From Dethiosulfatibacter aminovorans DSM 17477 (GTDB lineage Bacteria; Bacillota; Clostridia; Tissierellales; Dethiosulfatibacteraceae): DNA of 64,000 nucleotides. The DNA is taken from positions 1-64,000 of the forward strand of contig NZ_FQZL01000021.1 in NCBI RefSeq assembly GCF_900142005.1, given 5' to 3'. The notes under the pieces are model-generated. The model did not search any database. It saw only the letters and a list, made by a program, of their open reading frames with translations, and had not been told where the DNA came from. The translations under genes and the position numbers were made by a program. This document shows, one piece after another, positions 43,289 to 52,403 of this stretch. Numbering within the stretch: position 1 is the first letter of the stretch; each line of letters begins with the position of its first letter.

Positions 43289-44944
43289 ATGAAAGGCAAT
43301 TTTAACATGGCAAGACCGGTAAATGAAAAGATACTTGAGTATCTTCCAGGCAGCAGGGAAAGAAGGGAACTGGGGAGGAAACTGAATGAACTAAAGAACG
43401 AGGTCATTGAAATACCACTCATCATAGGGGGGAGGGAAATAAGGACAGGAAATTTGAAGGATGTAAGGATTCCCCACAACAAGGAACATGTAATAGCAAG
43501 ATATCACATGGCGGGAGAAGAGGAATTAATGATGGCCGTGGAAGCTGCTGTCGAGGCCGGTGAAAAATGGAGAAACATGCCGTGGCAGCACAGGGCTTCG
43601 GTTTTTCTTAAAGCTGCAGACCTTCTTTCAAGTTCGTGGAGACAACTTCTCAATGCATCCACAATGCTTGGACAGAGCAAGACGGTAATCCAGGCTGAAA
43701 TAGATTCTGCCTGCGAGCTTACAGACTTTTTAAGGTACAATGCATATTTCATGCAGGAAATCTACAAGGACCAGCCTGAATCCAGTCTTAAGGAATGGAA
43801 CAGGACGGAGTACAGGCCTCTCGAAGGATTTGTACTTGCAATATCACCTTTCAATTTCACAGCAATAGGAGGAAACCTGTCTTCAGCTCCTGCAATTATG
43901 GGGAATACAGTAGTCTGGAAACCTTCGGGAACTGCAATATACTCCAACTATTTTGTAATGAGGCTCTTGATGGAAGCAGGAATGCCTGCAGGAGTAATAA
44001 ACTTTGTTCCTTCAAGGGGATCGGACATTGAAAAGCATGTTATTTCTAGCGAGCATCTGGCAGGAGTTCACTTCACAGGTTCAACTAAGGTATTCAACAA
44101 CATATGGAAAAATGTAGGGATGAATCTGGACAGATACAGGAATTATCCAAGGCTTGTAGGGGAAACAGGAGGGAAAGACTTTATCTTCGCCCACAACTCG
44201 GCCGATATAAAGCAGCTTGCCACAGCCATGGTGAGGGGGGCTTTTGAATATCAGGGGCAGAAATGTTCTGCAGCATCAAGAGCCTATATACCAGCGAGCA
44301 TCTGGGAGGCCCTTAGGGACCGGATGGAATATGAGTTGGGAAAGATTCAGATTGGAGAGACAGAGGATTTTGACAATTTCATGGGAGCTGTAATAGACCG
44401 GAATTCATATGACAATATCGAGAGGTATATAAAATTTGCAAAAAATTCAGAAGATGCGGAAATAATTTTCGGAGGTCATGTGGATGACAGTGTGGGATAT
44501 TTTGTTGAGCCTACAGTAGTTGTTACTGATGATCCGGAATTCAAGCTTTTGAAAGAGGAAATATTCGGGCCCGTACTTACCATATACGTATATGAAGACG
44601 AGAATCTTATGGAGACACTCGAAATATGCGACACTACATCGCCTTATGCCCTTACAGGAGCAATTTTTGCTTCCGACAGAGATGTAATAAGAGACATGGA
44701 GAAGGCTCTGTTATACAGTGCAGGTAACTTCTATATCAACGACAAGCCTACAGGAGCAGTAGTGGGGGCCCAGCCTTTTGGCGGAGGCAGAAAGTCGGGA
44801 ACAAACGACAAGGCGGGAAGCAGGCTTAATCTTCTGAGATGGACAAGCGCAAGGACGATAAAGGAAAATTACAACCCTCCCAAAAACATATTATATCCCT
44901 ACATGGAAGAGAAAACTCCCGTTTCTGTGAAAGCTGAAGTATGA
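43289..44944 (+). CDS. 1-pyrroline-5-carboxylate dehydrogenase
   Basis: Oxidises glutamate semialdehyde/P5C to glutamate with NAD, the last step of proline, arginine and ornithine breakdown. The 551-residue chain is of the PutA-domain/RocA group 2 type. The general-base glutamate is in LVGETGGKDF, the catalytic cysteine in YQGQKCSAASRAY, and VEPTVVVTDDP and the C-terminal PFGGGRKSGTNDKAG are hallmarks. Start 43289 was chosen because AAGGAGATTTTT precedes that ATG; the frame is open to 43247. Controlled by the sigma-54 promoter and RocR-like protein upstream. Confidence 0.95.
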   Translation: MKGNFNMARPVNEKILEYLPGSRERRELGRKLNELKNEVIEIPLIIGGREIRTGNLKDVRIPHNKEHVIARYHMAGEEELMMAVEAAVEAGEKWRNMPWQHRASVFLKAADLLSSSWRQLLNASTMLGQSKTVIQAEIDSACELTDFLRYNAYFMQEIYKDQPESSLKEWNRTEYRPLEGFVLAISPFNFTAIGGNLSSAPAIMGNTVVWKPSGTAIYSNYFVMRLLMEAGMPAGVINFVPSRGSDIEKHVISSEHLAGVHFTGSTKVFNNIWKNVGMNLDRYRNYPRLVGETGGKDFIFAHNSADIKQLATAMVRGAFEYQGQKCSAASRAYIPASIWEALRDRMEYELGKIQIGETEDFDNFMGAVIDRNSYDNIERYIKFAKNSEDAEIIFGGHVDDSVGYFVEPTVVVTDDPEFKLLKEEIFGPVLTIYVYEDENLMETLEICDTTSPYALTGAIFASDRDVIRDMEKALLYSAGNFYINDKPTGAVVGAQPFGGGRKSGTNDKAGSRLNLLRWTSARTIKENYNPPKNILYPYMEEKTPVSVKAEV

Positions 44945-45012
44945 TATAATATTAAGTAGGGCAGTGCATATATCATACGAGACATTGTTCACAATAAAAC
45001 TGGAGGGTGTTT

Positions 45013-45264
45013 ATGGAAAAGATAGTTATCGGATTACGAATTGATGTAAGAAGTGAAACTGCTGAGGCTGTTCAGAAGTTGCTGTCTGAATATGGATGCT
45101 ATATAAAGACGAGACTTGGAATGCATCAGCATGCAGATGAGAGTTGTACAGAGAAGGGACTTGTGATCCTGGAAATGATAGACAACTGCAGTGAAAAAGC
45201 GGTAGAGCTCAAAGAGAAGCTTGATGCCATCGAAGGTGTTGTGGCAAAGGATATGAAATTCTAG
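45013..45264 (+). CDS. TM1266-like iron-only hydrogenase system regulator
   Basis: An 83-residue ACT-fold protein of the TM1266 family (GLRIDVRSETAEAVQKLLSE at the N-terminus, then GCYIKTRLGMH). Members lie near hydrogenase maturation genes hydEFG and are presumed regulators. No hydrogenase gene is in this window. GGAGGGTG precedes the ATG, and a terminator follows at once, so it is a single-gene unit. Confidence 0.85.
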   Translation: MEKIVIGLRIDVRSETAEAVQKLLSEYGCYIKTRLGMHQHADESCTEKGLVILEMIDNCSEKAVELKEKLDAIEGVVAKDMKF

Positions 45265-45270
45265 AGAAAT

Positions 45271-45309
45271 ACAAAAATCCACAGGATTTAATCTGTGGAT
45301 TTTTTGATT
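45271..45309. terminator. Bidirectional terminator
   Basis: AAAATCCACAG-GATTTAAT-CTGTGGATTTTTT, a strong stem with a T-run on both sides, between the TM1266-like gene and the convergent SPFH gene. Confidence 0.9.
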
Positions 45310-45312
45310 ACG

Positions 45313-46215
45313 TTATGCTTTTTTTTCATCCTTGGATATTTCCGTAAGGGATGATACAAGTCCTGCGATTCCCTGTATTTCCGAAGGGATGATGATCTTG
45401 TTGGCAGGGCCGTTGGCTGCTTCCTTGAATGCTTCCAGACTCTTGAGGGATAGAACTTCCTTGGTTGGAGAGGCTTCGATTATTTTCTTGATACCTTCAG
45501 CAGTTGCAGTCTGTACTTTTACTATGGCTTCAGATTCACCTTCAGCCCTTCTAATCGCAGCTTCCTTATCGGCTTCTGCCTCAAGGATGAGAGACTGTTT
45601 CTTACCTTCGGCAACAAGGATTGCGGATTTCTTTTCACCTTCTGCCCTAAGGATGGCTTCCCTTCTCTGTCTCTCGGCTTTCATCTGCTTCTCCATTGCA
45701 TCCTGGATCTCTGCAGGAGGCATGATGTTCTTGAGTTCCACCCTGTTAACCTTGATTCCCCAAGGGTCTGTGGCTTCATCCAGTATGCTTCTCATCTTTG
45801 TATTTATGATTTCCCTTGAAGTCAGGGATTCGTCCAGTTCCAGATCACCGATGATATTCCTCAGAGTGGTTGCAGTAAGGTTCTCTATTGCTGCTATGGG
45901 TCGTTCAACTCCATAGGTGAATGCCTTTGGATCCGTTATCTGGAAGAATACTACGGTGTCTATCTGCATAGTAACATTATCCTTTGTGATTACGGTCTGG
46001 GGAGGAAAATCCACAACCTGTTCCTTCAGGGACACCTTTCTTGCAATTCTGTCAAGGAAGGGCATTTTTACGTGAAGACCCGTATTCCATGTTGAGCTGT
46101 AGGCGCCAAGTCTTTCAAGGACGAAGGCATTTGCCTGAGGTACGATTTTGATGTTTGCGATGACGGTAATGATAACTACCAGCATCAATACTATTAAACC
46201 AACTATTTGACCCAT
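45313..46215 (-). CDS. SPFH/stomatin-like protein (QmcA type)
   Basis: A 300-residue protein with one N-terminal membrane segment (LIVLMLVVIITVIANIKIV), an SPFH/band 7 domain (residues about 25-190), an Ala/Glu/Arg-rich coiled coil (residues about 190-260) and a short C-terminal region. Such proteins form membrane scaffolds that organise microdomains and proteases. Its start directly follows the stop of the NfeD-like gene, the usual SPFH-NfeD operon. Confidence 0.93.
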   Translation of the reverse strand: MGQIVGLIVLMLVVIITVIANIKIVPQANAFVLERLGAYSSTWNTGLHVKMPFLDRIARKVSLKEQVVDFPPQTVITKDNVTMQIDTVVFFQITDPKAFTYGVERPIAAIENLTATTLRNIIGDLELDESLTSREIINTKMRSILDEATDPWGIKVNRVELKNIMPPAEIQDAMEKQMKAERQRREAILRAEGEKKSAILVAEGKKQSLILEAEADKEAAIRRAEGESEAIVKVQTATAEGIKKIIEASPTKEVLSLKSLEAFKEAANGPANKIIIPSEIQGIAGLVSSLTEISKDEKKA

Positions 46216-46656
46216 TTACTTATCCTCCAATTCACTTACTATTAATTTTACTCCATCGATATTTTCTACCTTTACCAAGGTGTCGACGGGAATCACCTTG
46301 TTTCCCAATGATCTTGATGTCCAGATTTGACCGGATATCTTAACGAGACCCTTGGCATTAAGATTGTCAATTTCCTCTGTAACCTTGCCTGTTTCTCCAA
46401 CAAGTTTGTCGGCATTTGTCTTTGTCCTTCCAACCTTGAAATACTTAAGCGCTATTGGACGGGTGTAATACAGCAATATGGCCGAAACTACCAGAAATAC
46501 GGCAATTTGTCCAAGAGGGGGTACTCCTATGACCTGAGCCAGCCATGCTGCTATTGCTGCAAAAGCAAACCAGATTGTGGCCAGACCCATCGTTGCAGCT
46601 TCTATTATTACAAAAATTATTGCTGCTGCTATCCAAATGAAATCTAACGGGTTCAT
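46216..46656 (-). CDS. NfeD-like membrane protein
   Basis: A 146-residue NfeD protein with three N-terminal hydrophobic segments and a C-terminal OB-fold domain (VGETGKVTEEIDNLNAKGLV). It is the partner of SPFH proteins and probably sits in the same membrane complex. It is the first gene of the two-gene operon; AGGAGG lies upstream of the ATG. Confidence 0.92.
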   Translation of the reverse strand: MNPLDFIWIAAAIIFVIIEAATMGLATIWFAFAAIAAWLAQVIGVPPLGQIAVFLVVSAILLYYTRPIALKYFKVGRTKTNADKLVGETGKVTEEIDNLNAKGLVKISGQIWTSRSLGNKVIPVDTLVKVENIDGVKLIVSELEDK

Positions 46657-46751
46657 ATTTACCTCCTTTATAGTGATGATATCACTTCATAATATATTTT
46701 ATCATTAAATCAAGTGGAAATGTATTAACAAAATATAAAAATTAACATTAA

Positions 46752-47570
46752 TTAACTTTTATGTCCTGCCTCATTCATTTCATCACCTTCGTTGCATTCA
46801 CTATCGTTGCTTCCATTCTTCCTTGACCAGACGGTTTTCAGCTGACAGAGCAGGTCGCCATCTTCACTGTTTACCATATGGATAATTTCCACCTTGTCCT
46901 CGAAGTCGTTTATCTTGCTCTTTATATTCACCATGTTTCCGTATTGTATTTCCTTCCGGTAGATTACATCCATATGGGAAAGATTGCATTCCGTTGCTAT
47001 GTCAAATGGTATGGACTCTATAGCCCATGCAATGTATTTCGTATTGTTAACGTGTAGATTGTGGTCGATGTCAAGGTATCTTATCTGAAAGTTCTTTTCT
47101 ATGTCTGCTTCCTTTATCTTTTCGATATTGTTGAAGGATATCTTTTCAAAGAATCTGTCCTTGGTTGTGAATCCGTAGGCTTTTATGAGGTCGTGAGTGA
47201 TTCTGCAGAGCTTCTTTGTTTCCACATTGACTATTGTCCAGGTGGAGTAGGCATAGGATATGAGATTTTCATTTTCGTCGTAGACCTCGAACTTTCGGTA
47301 GACATAAAACCTTTCATAATACATGGGATAGGTTATTATCTTGATCTTCTCCCTGAATTTTGGCATCCTGTTTATGACGATATTGTACTTAAGAAGGACC
47401 CAGATAAGGTTGTGGGCCTGCATATAGTCGTATCCAACACCCAGGAAATTGGACTGGTTTGATGCTGCATCCTGAAAGAGGCCAACAAGGGCCTGGGGCG
47501 AAAGCTTGTCCTTGTAGTCCGTATAGAAACACAGGATTTCGTAGTTTTTTGTCGTTTTCATTAATGGCAT
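46752..47570 (-). CDS. Acyl-ACP thioesterase (FatA-like)
   Basis: A 272-residue thioesterase with two hotdog domains. The second carries the expected catalytic Asn-His arrangement in DIDHNLHVNNTKYIAW. It hydrolyses acyl-ACP to free fatty acid and thereby ends chain growth. Start 47570 (MPLMKTTKNYE) was chosen because CAGGGGGT lies 5 bases upstream. The last 20 residues are polar and variable. It stands alone; no other fatty-acid gene is nearby. Confidence 0.9.
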   Translation of the reverse strand: MPLMKTTKNYEILCFYTDYKDKLSPQALVGLFQDAASNQSNFLGVGYDYMQAHNLIWVLLKYNIVINRMPKFREKIKIITYPMYYERFYVYRKFEVYDENENLISYAYSTWTIVNVETKKLCRITHDLIKAYGFTTKDRFFEKISFNNIEKIKEADIEKNFQIRYLDIDHNLHVNNTKYIAWAIESIPFDIATECNLSHMDVIYRKEIQYGNMVNIKSKINDFEDKVEIIHMVNSEDGDLLCQLKTVWSRKNGSNDSECNEGDEMNEAGHKS

Positions 47571-47773
47571 ATATACCCCCTGAGAAAAGTTGAGTTTATT
47601 CATACTTCTTACTTATACCCTGATTCTGGCAAAATTAAACCTAAACAAGAAAGGAAAGTTTTCCTTTACCATCATATGCATAAATCATATAATATATTTA
47701 ATCGTCCCGGACAGGGCGAGTTTGAGATGATGAAGAACCAAGCATCACTATGCATGATTGAGGACGTGGACCA

Positions 47774-49993
47774 ATGGAAAAACATACAGGAACAATTGAA
47801 GAGATAATATACCACAATGAGGAAAACGGATATACTGTTGGAATAATGGAAACTGATGATGATGTCGTAACTTTTACCGGAACCTTTGCAAATCTAAGCG
47901 AAGGAGAAACCATGTGCCTCACAGGAGAGTGGGGATATCACAAGAGATACGGGAAGCAGTTCCATGTGGATAGTTTTGAGATAATACTGCCGGATTCCCT
48001 CATGGGTATTGAGAAATACCTTTCATCGGGACTTATAAAGGGCGTAGGGAAGTCTACGGCCAAAAGGCTTGTGGAACATTTCGGTGAAAAGACTCTTGAA
48101 ATAATGCAGTACAATCCCGGTCTTATAACAGAAGTTGATGGAATAGGCGAGAAGAAGGCTGCAATAATAACCGAAAGCTTCAGGGAGCAGATTGAAATCA
48201 AGGAGATAATGATGTATCTCCAGAAATATGGAATAACGCCATCCTATGGGATCAGGATATACAGGAAATACGGGAAGGAGACAGTTGATAAGGTCAGTGA
48301 CAATCCATATAGACTGGCCGAGGAAATCGACGGCATAGGTTTCAAACTTGCAGACAAGGTTGCGGGAACCATGGGAGTTGACAGGAACTCTGAATTCAGG
48401 ATAGAGGCGGGAATAAGATTTGTTCTCATAGAATCCGCTTCGGAAGGTCATACTTACGTTACAAAATCTTTCTTGAAGGAACGGGCTGAATTGGTTCTGG
48501 GAGTTAGGATAGAGTACATAGATGCAGTAATATCGAATATGGCCTTCAGGGGACAGATTTTTGTGGAGAACATAAATGATGTTGAATGCATATACTATAC
48601 ACCGTATTACTATGCCGAATCCGGTACTGCCAACAAACTGGTGAACCTTTACACCAATTATCAGCCTGAAAAAAAGAAGAACATACTAAAGATAATCGAA
48701 AACATAGAAAAGGAAAATGTAAACAAGCTCACTGAAAAACAGAAGGAAGGCATAGTCAAGGCACTTGAAAACGGAGTATCGATTATAACAGGAGGACCCG
48801 GTACAGGGAAGACTACCGTAATCAACACCCTTATAAGGGTCTATGAAGAACTGGGCAGGGAGCCGGCCCTTTGTGCTCCGACGGGAAGGGCTGCAAAGAG
48901 GATAACTGAAACTTCCGGAAGGGATGCAAAGACAATCCACAGGCTTCTTGAATATACATTCAGCGAGGATACAAATTCCCTTTTCTTCAACAGAAACGAC
49001 GAATCTCCCCTGGAGTATGATGCAATAATTGTAGACGAAATGTCAATGGTGGACATCCTCCTTATGAATTCAATGCTTAAGGCTGTAGAACCGGGAACAA
49101 GCCTTGTCCTCGTTGGAGATGTCGACCAGCTTCCATCTGTCGGACCGGGAAACGTTCTGAAGGACATAATAGAATCGGGAGTAATTCCTTTCACAAAGCT
49201 TGACAAGATATTCAGGCAGTCGGAAACAAGTCTCATAAAAGTCAATGCCCACAAGATAAATAAAGGGGAAGCTCCCGCGTATAATATTAAGGATGGAGAC
49301 TTTTTTTTCATAAGAGCGGAAGAAGGAAAGATTGGTGAAACAATAGTATCCCTTTGTTCCGACAGACTTTCGTCACACTATGGCCTTAACAGTCTTGAAG
49401 ACATACAGGTCCTGTCCCCCATGAAGAAGGGGGCATCGGGTACCATAGAGCTAAACAGGATGCTCCAGGCTGCCTTGAATCCCGAATCCGACAGGAAAAC
49501 TGAAAGAAAACATGGCGACTACATTTTCAGGGTAGGCGATAAGGTCATGCAGATAAAGAACAACTACCAGCTGAAGTGGACAATAGAAAAGTCTGACGGG
49601 GAAGACGACAAGGGAGAGGGGGTTTTTAACGGCGACATAGGCTATATAAGGTATATTGATCTTAAGGATGAAAAGTTGTGGGTTGAATTCGACGACAGAA
49701 AGGAAGTGGAATACAATTTCGGACAGCTTGATGAATTGATTCCAGCCTATGCAGTTACAGTTCATAAAAGCCAGGGTAGTGAATTCCCTGCGGTAGTAAT
49801 TCCGGTAACATGGGCACCTCCCATGCTGCTGAACAGGAACCTCTTCTACACTGCAGTTACAAGAGCGCAAAGGCTGGTGGTTCTTGTGGGATACGAGAAA
49901 TACATAAAGATGATGATCAGGAACAACAAAATAATGGAAAGATACTCCGGACTCGACTACAGGCTTGCCCACATAAGGGATTTTTTGGTCTAG
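47774..49993 (+). CDS. recD2: SF1B DNA helicase RecD2
   Basis: A 739-residue RecD2-type helicase. The N-terminal OB-like and helix-hairpin-helix regions (EVDGIGEKKAAII, EIDGIGFKLADK) precede the helicase core with Walker A GGPGTGKTT, DEMSMVD, GDVDQLPSVG and the C-terminal motif VHKSQGSEFP. It unwinds DNA 5' to 3' and acts in mismatch and fork repair in species without RecBCD. The ribosome site is GAGG. The stop codon lies within the first stem of a repeat element at 49988, so the last codons may be recent. Confidence 0.96.
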   Translation: MEKHTGTIEEIIYHNEENGYTVGIMETDDDVVTFTGTFANLSEGETMCLTGEWGYHKRYGKQFHVDSFEIILPDSLMGIEKYLSSGLIKGVGKSTAKRLVEHFGEKTLEIMQYNPGLITEVDGIGEKKAAIITESFREQIEIKEIMMYLQKYGITPSYGIRIYRKYGKETVDKVSDNPYRLAEEIDGIGFKLADKVAGTMGVDRNSEFRIEAGIRFVLIESASEGHTYVTKSFLKERAELVLGVRIEYIDAVISNMAFRGQIFVENINDVECIYYTPYYYAESGTANKLVNLYTNYQPEKKKNILKIIENIEKENVNKLTEKQKEGIVKALENGVSIITGGPGTGKTTVINTLIRVYEELGREPALCAPTGRAAKRITETSGRDAKTIHRLLEYTFSEDTNSLFFNRNDESPLEYDAIIVDEMSMVDILLMNSMLKAVEPGTSLVLVGDVDQLPSVGPGNVLKDIIESGVIPFTKLDKIFRQSETSLIKVNAHKINKGEAPAYNIKDGDFFFIRAEEGKIGETIVSLCSDRLSSHYGLNSLEDIQVLSPMKKGASGTIELNRMLQAALNPESDRKTERKHGDYIFRVGDKVMQIKNNYQLKWTIEKSDGEDDKGEGVFNGDIGYIRYIDLKDEKLWVEFDDRKEVEYNFGQLDELIPAYAVTVHKSQGSEFPAVVIPVTWAPPMLLNRNLFYTAVTRAQRLVVLVGYEKYIKMMIRNNKIMERYSGLDYRLAHIRDFLV

Positions 49994-50076
49994 ATACAGC
50001 GACTATGTCGCGATAGCTGCGAAGCGGATAGTATCAGCGTAGCAAAATCGCTTAAGTCTAGACACAGCAACTAAAG
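49988..50076. repeat. Diverged copy of the 18.1-kb repeat family at the end of recD2
   Basis: Outer stem GTCTAGA (49988-49994) / TCTAGAC (50057-50063). The core AGCGACTATGTCGCGATAG (49998-50016) matches the minus-strand reading of the 18098/18217 repeats, AGCAACTACGTTGCGGTAG. The A-to-G and T-to-C changes at the paired positions preserve the hairpin. A partial second core, CACAGCAACTAAAG, follows the outer stem. Confidence 0.75.
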
Positions 50077-50101
50077 TATAAATTAATATGAATGATATAA
50101 T

Positions 50102-50848
50102 ATGGACATGACAGAAGGTGAAGATGGATTGAAGATATTTGATGATATAAAAATACTGGATGAAATTGCTGAAATACTTGTACCGGAGAAAAACCTTTGC
50201 TATATCTGCAACTACAGGGATGAATATATTGGAGATTCCCATATATGCAAGTCATGCAGTGCAGATGTTGACAAGCTTGAAGGACTCCTGTGCAGGAAGT
50301 GCTCGAAGCCCTTGGACCATGACGCAGACCTTTGCGACGAATGTCTCTCAAAAGTGAAGTGCTTTGAAAGAGCCGTCGCACCTCTTGAATATAAGGGACT
50401 GTCAAAAAAACTTGTCAGGGACTACAAGTACGGTGGCAAATCCTACCTGTACAAGCTTTTCGGACAAATGTTAGTTGAAAGGCTGGAGAAAGAGGAAATT
50501 CGTGGATTTGATGCAATAGTTCCAGTCCCTCTCCATACTTTGAAGATGAGAACAAGAGGATACAATCAATCTGAATTAATTGCAAAGTATATCTCTTTAA
50601 AAATCGGACCACCTGTGTTAAAATTAATTATAAGAACAAAGAAGACGGTTCCCCAAAGCAGTCTGACAGGTGAAGAAAGGTGGACAAACGTAAAAGACGC
50701 CTTTGAGTATTCTGGAAAACCGGGAATGATTTCAAACATTTTGCTGGTCGATGATATTTATACTACGGGAGCAACCCTCAATGCATGTGCGTCAATATTG
50801 CGGGAAAACGGTGCCAGTAAAATATGGTGTGCCACAATAGCAAGATAA
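50102..50848 (+). CDS. ComF-family phosphoribosyltransferase-like protein
   Basis: A 248-residue ComF protein. Four zinc-type cysteine pairs (CYIC, CKSC, CRKC, CDEC, residues about 36-80) precede a PRTase domain with IVPVPLHTLKMRTRGYNQSE and the PRPP loop ILLVDDIYTTGATL. In naturally competent bacteria ComF aids DNA uptake; elsewhere its role is unclear. The ribosome site is weak, and ATG 50108 is an alternative start. It follows recD2 after a repeat element. Confidence 0.9.
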   Translation: MDMTEGEDGLKIFDDIKILDEIAEILVPEKNLCYICNYRDEYIGDSHICKSCSADVDKLEGLLCRKCSKPLDHDADLCDECLSKVKCFERAVAPLEYKGLSKKLVRDYKYGGKSYLYKLFGQMLVERLEKEEIRGFDAIVPVPLHTLKMRTRGYNQSELIAKYISLKIGPPVLKLIIRTKKTVPQSSLTGEERWTNVKDAFEYSGKPGMISNILLVDDIYTTGATLNACASILRENGASKIWCATIAR

Positions 50849-51072
50849 CAGCATCAAAGATTGAATAATTATTAACAATGTTATAAAGTTTTGGAAGTTA
50901 TCCACAGAATGATGGTTGAAAACAAGGGTTGTTAACAGAGTTGTACACAATTTGTATAATCACCTTTATGAATAAATATTTTTGCTTAGCTTGATAATGT
51001 AACATAAATCTTGTTTAAAATACCCTCCAAATGGGTATATTAAAAATACAAACATAGAAAGGGGACAGACAT
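50849..51072. other. Intergenic region before hpf
   Basis: 224 AT-rich bases holding the hpf promoter. I looked for a structured leader (for example a raiA-type RNA) and saw none. AAAGGGGACAGACAT is the hpf ribosome site. Confidence 0.5.
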
Positions 51073-51597
51073 ATGAAAACTAAAATATTTGGAAAGAACA
51101 TCAACGTAACACCTAGCTTGAAAGACACTGTTGAAAAAAAGGTAAGCAGACTGGAAAAATATTTTTATAAGGATGTGGAGGTAAAGGTAATACTCAGTGT
51201 CGAAAAGCTAAGACAGATTATTGAAATCACAGTTCCTTTTGCTGGTGTAGTTCTAAGAGCTGAAGAAGTGACAGACGACATGTATCACTCAATTGACAAT
51301 GCAGTGGATACTCTGGAAAGACAGATCAGAAAACACAAGACCAAGCTACAGAACAAGAAACACATGCCGGAGACTATAAGATTCGACAATATCGAACCCC
51401 TTGAATATGAAGATGAATCTAAAATAGTCAAGACAAAGAGATTTGCAATGAAACCAATGAATGTTGAAGAAGCAGTGCTTCAGATGGATCTTGTTAATCA
51501 CAATTTCTTTGTTTTCCTAAATGCCGACACAGAGGAAGTTAACGTTGTATACAAGAGAAGGGATGAAAACTACGGATTGATTGAACCCGAGTTTTAA
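51073..51597 (+). CDS. hpf: Long-form ribosome hibernation promoting factor
   Basis: A 174-residue long HPF. The N-terminal RaiA/HPF domain (MKTKIFGKNINVTPSLKDTV) binds the decoding centre of the 30S subunit. The C-terminal dimerisation domain (KRFAMKPMNVEEAVLQMDLV to the end) joins two ribosomes into 100S particles in stationary phase. The length and both domains are typical of Firmicutes. A single-gene unit with its own terminator. Confidence 0.96.
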   Translation: MKTKIFGKNINVTPSLKDTVEKKVSRLEKYFYKDVEVKVILSVEKLRQIIEITVPFAGVVLRAEEVTDDMYHSIDNAVDTLERQIRKHKTKLQNKKHMPETIRFDNIEPLEYEDESKIVKTKRFAMKPMNVEEAVLQMDLVNHNFFVFLNADTEEVNVVYKRRDENYGLIEPEF

Positions 51598-51608
51598 AAA
51601 TTGTAATA

Positions 51609-51645
51609 GAGAGGCTGTTTGGAATGATTTCCAGACAGCCTTTTT
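51609..51645 (+). terminator. hpf terminator
   Basis: AGGCTGTTTGGAA-TGAT-TTCCAGACAGCCT followed by T5. Confidence 0.92.
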
Positions 51646-51794
51646 GAATAAATTCGCTATGATAGTCATTGGAGAATTCAAAGAATACTTAAAGTTCAGA
51701 AAAGATTGACTATTGTCTTGTAAATGAAAATACTATAAAGTATAATTGTTTCTAGTCGATGAATTACAATATGATTTTCAAGGGAGGATTAGAG

Positions 51795-52382
51795 TTGTTC
51801 ATATATGCAGTTGCCATAGGATTGATAATAGGCAAGGTGGGAAGAGGCAAGTTTGAAAGGATAGGATATGTAAACATAAGACTGCCGTTTTTGATTATTC
51901 TGAGTTTTTTGATTCAGGTTTCTATTTTCATGCTCAATGTCGGACTGGTAACCATAAATGACAGGCTTCTTGACATACTCCTTGTTTCATCATATATATC
52001 CATAATAATTGCAATGCTTGCAAATCTTAGGATAAGATATATGGTAATTGTATTGACAGGAGCTGTTTTTAATTTTATAATGGTGATTCTCAACGGGTTG
52101 AGGATAGGCCTGACCCTTGAAAATGCACAGAAAGTCTACAGCAGTGAGATAGTACAGCTACTGAAGGCGGACAGTGTAAGGTTTTTCAAACTGATTCCCC
52201 AGGAGAAGAGCATAATGGGAGGAATAATTCCATTCAACAAGTTCTTTGTATACCCGTCAGTTGCAACATTGGGAGATCTACTCATATTTGCGGGAATCAT
52301 ACTGATAATACAGCAGATAATGACAGACAAAAATATAAGAAAAGGACGAAACTTTGGCTATTCAAAAGGACTTTTCAGATAA
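51795..52382 (+). CDS. DUF5317 membrane protein
   Basis: A 195-residue protein with five to six hydrophobic segments, of the DUF5317 type (FIYAVAIGLIIGKVGRGK near the N-terminus, GGIIPFNKFFVYPSVATLGD near the C-terminus). No function is known. I place the start at TTG 51795, which has AGGGAGG about 7 bases upstream; the earlier in-frame ATG at 51759 has none. A flippase gene follows after 21 bases. Confidence 0.78.
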   Translation: MFIYAVAIGLIIGKVGRGKFERIGYVNIRLPFLIILSFLIQVSIFMLNVGLVTINDRLLDILLVSSYISIIIAMLANLRIRYMVIVLTGAVFNFIMVILNGLRIGLTLENAQKVYSSEIVQLLKADSVRFFKLIPQEKSIMGGIIPFNKFFVYPSVATLGDLLIFAGIILIIQQIMTDKNIRKGRNFGYSKGLFR

Positions 52383-52403
52383 GACGTGGAGGTCGAAACA
52401 TAA

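Noticed and set aside
50849..51072. raiA-type or other structured RNA upstream of hpf
   Set aside because: No long stems or conserved motifs were found in this AT-rich stretch.
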